64,000 nucleotides of DNA, taken from positions 4,045,681-4,109,680 of the forward strand of contig JADCRB010000071.1 in assembly GCA_021464245.1 (NCBI GenBank), given 5' to 3'. Every line of letters starts with the position of its first letter. Position 1 is the first letter of the stretch. Source of the DNA: Carallia brachiata. Taxonomy: Eukaryota > Streptophyta > Magnoliopsida > Malpighiales > Rhizophoraceae. Position numbers and translations under genes: made by a program. The notes under the pieces are model-generated. The model ran no database searches. It had not been told where the DNA came from and saw only the letters and a list, made by a program, of their open reading frames with translations. This document shows positions 59,601 to 64,000 of this stretch, piece after piece.

Positions 59601-62600
59601 GGCTGAGGTTTGCTACTTCTTCTAAAAAGCAGTAGGATATATTGTGCTGCCCTTTTGGAGAATGTTTCAATTTCTTTCCTTGTCTAACGATTAATACAGC
59701 AAATTTTAAAAATAAACTAAGATACCAATGCAGGCTACTAACTTCATCACTAGAAACTCTTGCATTTTAAAGATTGAGGCTATTTTTTTAGAGTATGGAT
59801 GGATATTATTCTTTTGATCTTGGGCTGTGAAAACCTACCCAGAGAGAGAGAGAGAGAGAGAGAAAGCTTCAAGTGATGACACCTGCGTATGGACATGCAC
59901 ATGGATATATTATTTCTTGCAAGATTTTGATCTTTTGTTCCCAGCTTCACATGCCATGTACTTTTACTCTGTGGGCTCCTTATATGTTTGCCTTTTATCT
60001 GGTGTTTTCCTTTTTGTAGCAAGATCTTTTTGATTCAGATTAACTGTATCACTGTGTTCTGAGGGTATTGGACCCTTCAAGTTATGACACCTTGTTATAG
60101 AAATGCTCTGGAATATAGTCCTGCTTGCTTCAAACACAACAATTTGATATTTTGTACCCCATGTTTACCTGCCATGTGTGCCTATAGGCTACTAAGATGA
60201 TTTCCTTTTCCTTTGGTAGCCAGCAGTTATTAAATCAGTAGCCAGAACCCTGTAGTCTTAGGGTATTAGACTGTTTCAGTTTGGTGACTCTAATTTATTG
60301 TCCTTGTCTATTTGTACATTTTCTTTGCAGATCCTTTCTTAAGCACTTTTGTATTCAAGTTCCCCCTGTATTACATAACTTAATGGCACCATTGGTTTTT
60401 GGATCTTGACATCATATTAATGATTGCTATTTCAATGCAGATTTTTGGCTAAGATTCTAGCACCTGAAGGTTCCAAAAATGTCCCTGTTGGACAACCCAT
60501 CGCTATAACGGTAGATAGTAATAATCCTTATATGACACTTCCGTGTTAATAATTGCAAATCTTATTGTCTTGGAGCAATGATGAAGTTATACTTATTCAG
60601 AATCTGGTCCGGTTTGGTTTGCAATCTGTTGTTCAGCTGAAGGAAATATGATTCAAAAACACATTGATTTTAGCATTTAAGAAGTTCTAGTGCAAACCGT
60701 GTTGCACTGCTAGAGTAATCTCCTTGTCTTGCCGCTTGGAACACTTTTGGTTATGCATCACTAGTAATTATTAGTTCGAGAATCCTTCTATTGTGATTGT
60801 TCTATTCCTATTTAAAAATGCAGATGTTATTGTTTCTATTGCAGTCTTGGTGCCTACTTTCAGATAGACCCACCTCAACCACCAGGCTAAGGCTCTAGCA
60901 TACTTTATGTTATTTTACTCTAGTCTTAGATAGTCTGCCTTTATTACCAGACTAAGGAACTACTTCCTTTTATAGTACTTGATATCAACTGGTTAGTTGT
61001 TTTTCTTACCTTTTCATGTGTTTGACAAGATATTTGACACTTGAAATTTTTTGTGTTACTTGGTAATTTTTTAGTTTATCTCTCATATTTGCATTGGGTG
61101 GTTAATTTTCTTTTCATGGCTTTGCAAGGTTGAGGATGCAGATGACATCCAAAATGTCCCTGCTTCTGTTGGTGGCAGTTTAGAGGTTAAAGAGGAAACA
61201 AATGGCAAAAATTATGACAGGGTAAAGGAAACAAGTTCTTCGATCAACATATCTCAACTTCCCCCTCATATTGTTATCCAAATGCCAGCATTATCCCCAA
61301 CAATGGTAAGACCAATGAGAAAGAAGGTGATCTAGGCATTTCTGAGTTTATTCGTAATTTCCTTTTATACTATAAAAACTAATTATGGTTTTCTGTGTTA
61401 TCATTGTGCAGGAACAGGGTTACATTACCCACTGGAGAGTAAAAGAAGGAGATAAGGTCTGTTTTGTCTGCTAATATGTTAGATTCATTGATTGATTACC
61501 TTTTGTCTTTTCATGTCATCCTGATTGACCATTATCGTCATGGATTTCTTTTGTCATGTTTTTCCTTTTTTTTTTTTTTTTTGAGAAGTTTTATCATGTT
61601 TTTCCTTTAAACAGGTAGAAATGGGAGATGTCTTATGTGAAATAGAGACTGACAAAGCTACAATTGAATTTGAAAGCCTTGAAGAGGGGTAACATTCCTT
61701 TTTGCTTTGGAATTATATTATTGTGATCAAATTGAAAGAGAAACTTTAATAACAGAAAGCTGCTCACTTGGTTGCGGGTGAGCACAACACTAAGGCATGT
61801 CTCATCTTTTTGTTCTGGGCACTCATTTTACTACCAGTTTGGTAGGATTGTGGCATGGGAACCAGTAATGGCTATATCACTTGTCCTTACAGCAACAAAA
61901 CAAAGAAAATTAACTGAAATGACTTCTTGTGCTATAGTGTATTATCTATAGAATGCAGACCATCCCCCACACATAAAGGGCCCAAAATGGTTCCAAAGTA
62001 CTTCTAGATTTTGTTGGGGGATAAGAATATGGATACTTATCCAGTGAAAATCCCTTTTAGAATATTGACTTCAGAAGCATGGAAATTATAAACATTGTGC
62101 TATCTTGTATTCCTTTTGTAGAAGAAATTTTAAGCCCTCTTTCTCCATTTTTCAAATGAACTGAAGGTTTTGGGGAAGTTGACCATTTGAGTGATGGATA
62201 GTTACTAATTCAAGATGTGAAATCAAAGCCTAGTATCAAACATCTATGTGTGTTTGGGAGAGGGGGAAGCATTCTTACAAGGAGAACTGAAAAATTGTTT
62301 AAATGTGAGAGGGAGGGAGAGAGGAGCAGAAAGAGAGTTGCATTTGGACAGGGGCAACCTGCAAAAGTTGCTTGATGTCTTTTTCATTCCTTCTCAAGGT
62401 TTTGTCTAATTAAAAAGTCATTTACTTTGAGGTATCTCCTTTTCTTACATTATGCATAGTGCAGTGGTTAGGAGGCTTGCTGGTCTTGGAATTAGAAGGC
62501 ATAGGAGTCTTGATAACTGTCCAGTTATGTCTTGCAGGATGATGTCAGTATGGGTATGATATCAGTGTGGGGAACTGCATGATTTTGTATTATCTTTGGA

Positions 62601-64000
62601 TTGAAATCTTGTTTGACCTAGTTGCACATATATGAATTACTTATCATGGGATTGAACTAGTTATATTCATTTATAAATTTTTACCCTTGATAATACTTGA
62701 ATTGCATAAGGCAATGATAAAAATGTAGGTACATATGAAGAAGGGAGGAGCTGTTGCACAGTAGAAGAAATTTAGTAAATCATATGGTGTGGAGTTTGAA
62801 TTGTATTGATGAATCGGCAATAAGTTTTCAAATCAACCAAGGGTAGATGGGCTTAGGTAGCTTCTAGCAGATGTCAGATTGTCAGAGTTTGGACTTTGGA
62901 GTGGTACAGAAAGTTTCATTGCACATGTGCACATTTCAATGTAAAAGAAGGTTAGAGCACAATTGTTACTTTGGTTTAAAGAGCCTCTTTTTCCACCGTG
63001 CAGCCTTGAGTTTGATGGTCAACTGTAAATATCCTTAGCTTGTTTAGTTTCTACTAGTTAATCTGGGGCGCATTCAATGTTATATTTGTCTCACAGCTAT
63101 AATATTTCTAAGTGACTCTGAATCTTATGCTGTCCACGGTAGGTAGTCACATTCATTGGTGGAAATATTGAGTGCAGGTATGTGGCTAAGATATTAGCAC
63201 CTGAAGGTTTCAAGGATGTGGCTGTCGGGCAGCCTATTTCAGTAATAGTAAGTTCTAACCATTTTTCCATTTGCTCCTCTAGTTTCTGTGTTGACATGGT
63301 AGTGGCAGGTGAGGAAACTAATGGTTGCTGTTTTGCAAGGTTGAAGATGCTGATAATATTGAAACTGTAAAAAATTCCATCAGTGGTGGAACGCAGATCA
63401 AAGCACAGAGGTCGCCCCATCATGATTCTACAGGTGAATCTACAGATCAGCAGTCCAGCTTTACAAGGATAAGTCCTGCTGCTAAATTACTGATTTCTGA
63501 GCACAACATGGATACATCATCATTAAGGGCATCAGGCCCTCATGGTACTCTGCTAAAGAGTGATGTTCTGGCAGCAATCAAATCAGGGATGGTGTCTTCA
63601 GAAAAATCTTTGCCTGAGGAAACAAGATCTCAATCGCTACAAGAATCCAAACAACCTTCTGAGGCGGCTTTGCCAGAATCAAAGTCTCACTTACAGCTGT
63701 CAGATTCTTTTGAAGATTTGCCAAATACTCAAATTCGCAAGGTACATAAGCTGACATTTTGTCAATAGCTAGTCAACAGCTGAAAGTAGGATGCTGAGAT
63801 GCATGCTGTGAGATGAGACAAAATTGATTTGAATGCACTTCTTCACTTCTTCATGGCACACTTTGAACTAGTGATAAAAAAATCCGATTTTTTGCGAACA
63901 TTGGTGGCTGCACTATGGAGAGGTTCTGGTCATTCTGATATTCAAAATTTTGTAAACTTGTAGTTAATTTTACTTTTATATGTGAATTTCTATTTATCTT
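56641..64000 (+). CDS. Pyruvate dehydrogenase complex E2 (dihydrolipoamide acetyltransferase), mitochondrial, LTA3 type, partial
   Basis: Exons seen: 56641-56750, one starting at 57088 (end uncertain), 57731-57784, 57857-57890, 58700-58749, 58850-58894, 59043-59116, 60441-60510, 61129-61305, 61412-61456, 61615-61688, 63178-63247, 63340-63741. The gene continues past the window. The start [18 protein letters not shown] is a Ser/Arg-rich mitochondrial targeting peptide. Two lipoyl domains follow, each with the lipoyl-lysine motif ETDKAT, joined by an acidic linker. A peripheral-subunit (E3)-binding domain comes next ([15 protein letters not shown], then [15 protein letters not shown]). The last visible exon ends at NTQIRK, where the catalytic acetyltransferase core should begin. 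The enzyme moves acetyl groups from E1 to CoA. Two lipoyl domains are typical of plant LTA3. Exon 2 reads RFSS then (SG)n and meets TGA at 57203, so its donor must lie upstream. Confidence 0.92.
57088..57210 (+). repeat. (AGTGGC)n coding microsatellite in the E2 transit region
   Basis: Five or more copies of agtggc (about 57094-57125) encode a Ser-Gly run right after the targeting peptide. The in-frame stop at 57203 and the lack of an obvious strong donor of the right phase leave the 3' border of this exon open. A weak site after ATT at 57169 would give the needed phase. Confidence 0.5.
59210..59863 (+). repeat. Serial duplications inside an E2 intron
   Basis: Within the intron between the exons ending at 59116 and starting at 60441, a block at about 59210-59483 is repeated with divergence at about 59620-59863. 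Shared words include 'gcagt..aggatatatt.tgctgc', 'tttctttcct' and 'gatcttgggctg.tgaaaacc', each ending in a (GA)n run at 59467-59483 and 59841-59863. A third (GA)n run is at 59578-59602. Inside the first block a 33-base unit is perfectly doubled (59363-59395 and 59396-59428). Confidence 0.75.

Noticed and set aside
62455..62560. SINE-like 'gcagtggttaggaggcttgctgg' in an E2 intron
   Set aside because: A box A-like word is present, but no convincing box B or flanking duplication was found.

Overview
The window reads as nuclear DNA of a flowering plant, most likely a eudicot (the species cannot be told from the sequence). The DNA is AT-rich, the genes are split by GT-AG introns, and the spaces between them are filled with LINE, SINE, Ty1/copia and short inverted-repeat (MITE-like) elements. 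Five host genes can be assembled exon by exon. On the minus strand these are an SKU5-similar (SKS) monocopper-oxidase-like gene (5872-8623), a RABC-type small GTPase (10038-12650) and a kelch-repeat protein of the ACBP4/5-like group (31851-34984). On the plus strand they are a membrane-tethered NAC transcription factor of the NAC053/NAC078 type (26573-29918) and the start of a mitochondrial pyruvate dehydrogenase E2 subunit of the LTA3 type (56641 to beyond the right edge).

Layout. 1-5.8 kb: AT-rich DNA with two small foldback elements and a SINE. 5.8-12.7 kb: the SKS and RABC genes. 12.7-17.9 kb: AT-rich spacer with a tRNA-Phe-like half and a SINE with clear target-site duplications. 17.9-22.5 kb: a decayed LINE cut off at its 3' side. 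22.6-25.4 kb: an unusual compound repeat made of pyrimidine/purine foldback modules and degenerate arrays with a 21-22 bp period. 26-30 kb: the NAC gene. 31.8-35 kb: the kelch gene. 35.7-38 kb: a long-inverted-repeat element with a GC-richer insert resembling a LINE 3' end. 39.8-42.8 kb: a second, 5'-truncated LINE ending in (TA)n. 44-50.2 kb: a decayed minus-strand Ty1/copia element. 50.3-51.5 kb: the 5' end of a different copia element on the plus strand. 52-56.3 kb: three inverted-repeat elements, the last a well-defined PIF/Harbinger-type MITE with TAA target duplications. 56.6-64 kb: the E2 gene.

The host genes are unrelated housekeeping or regulatory genes and do not form a pathway: cell wall/GPI-anchored SKS protein, vesicle or peroxisome trafficking (RABC), stress-responsive transcription (NAC), acyl-CoA-binding-like kelch scaffold, and mitochondrial carbon metabolism (E2). 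The SKS gene carries a one-base frameshift at a C run in exon 6, so it is either a recent pseudogene or a consensus error.

The least explained object is the 22.6-25.4 kb compound repeat. It has no coding capacity, three related modules, and a spacing close to two turns of the DNA helix kept over dozens of degenerate motif copies.
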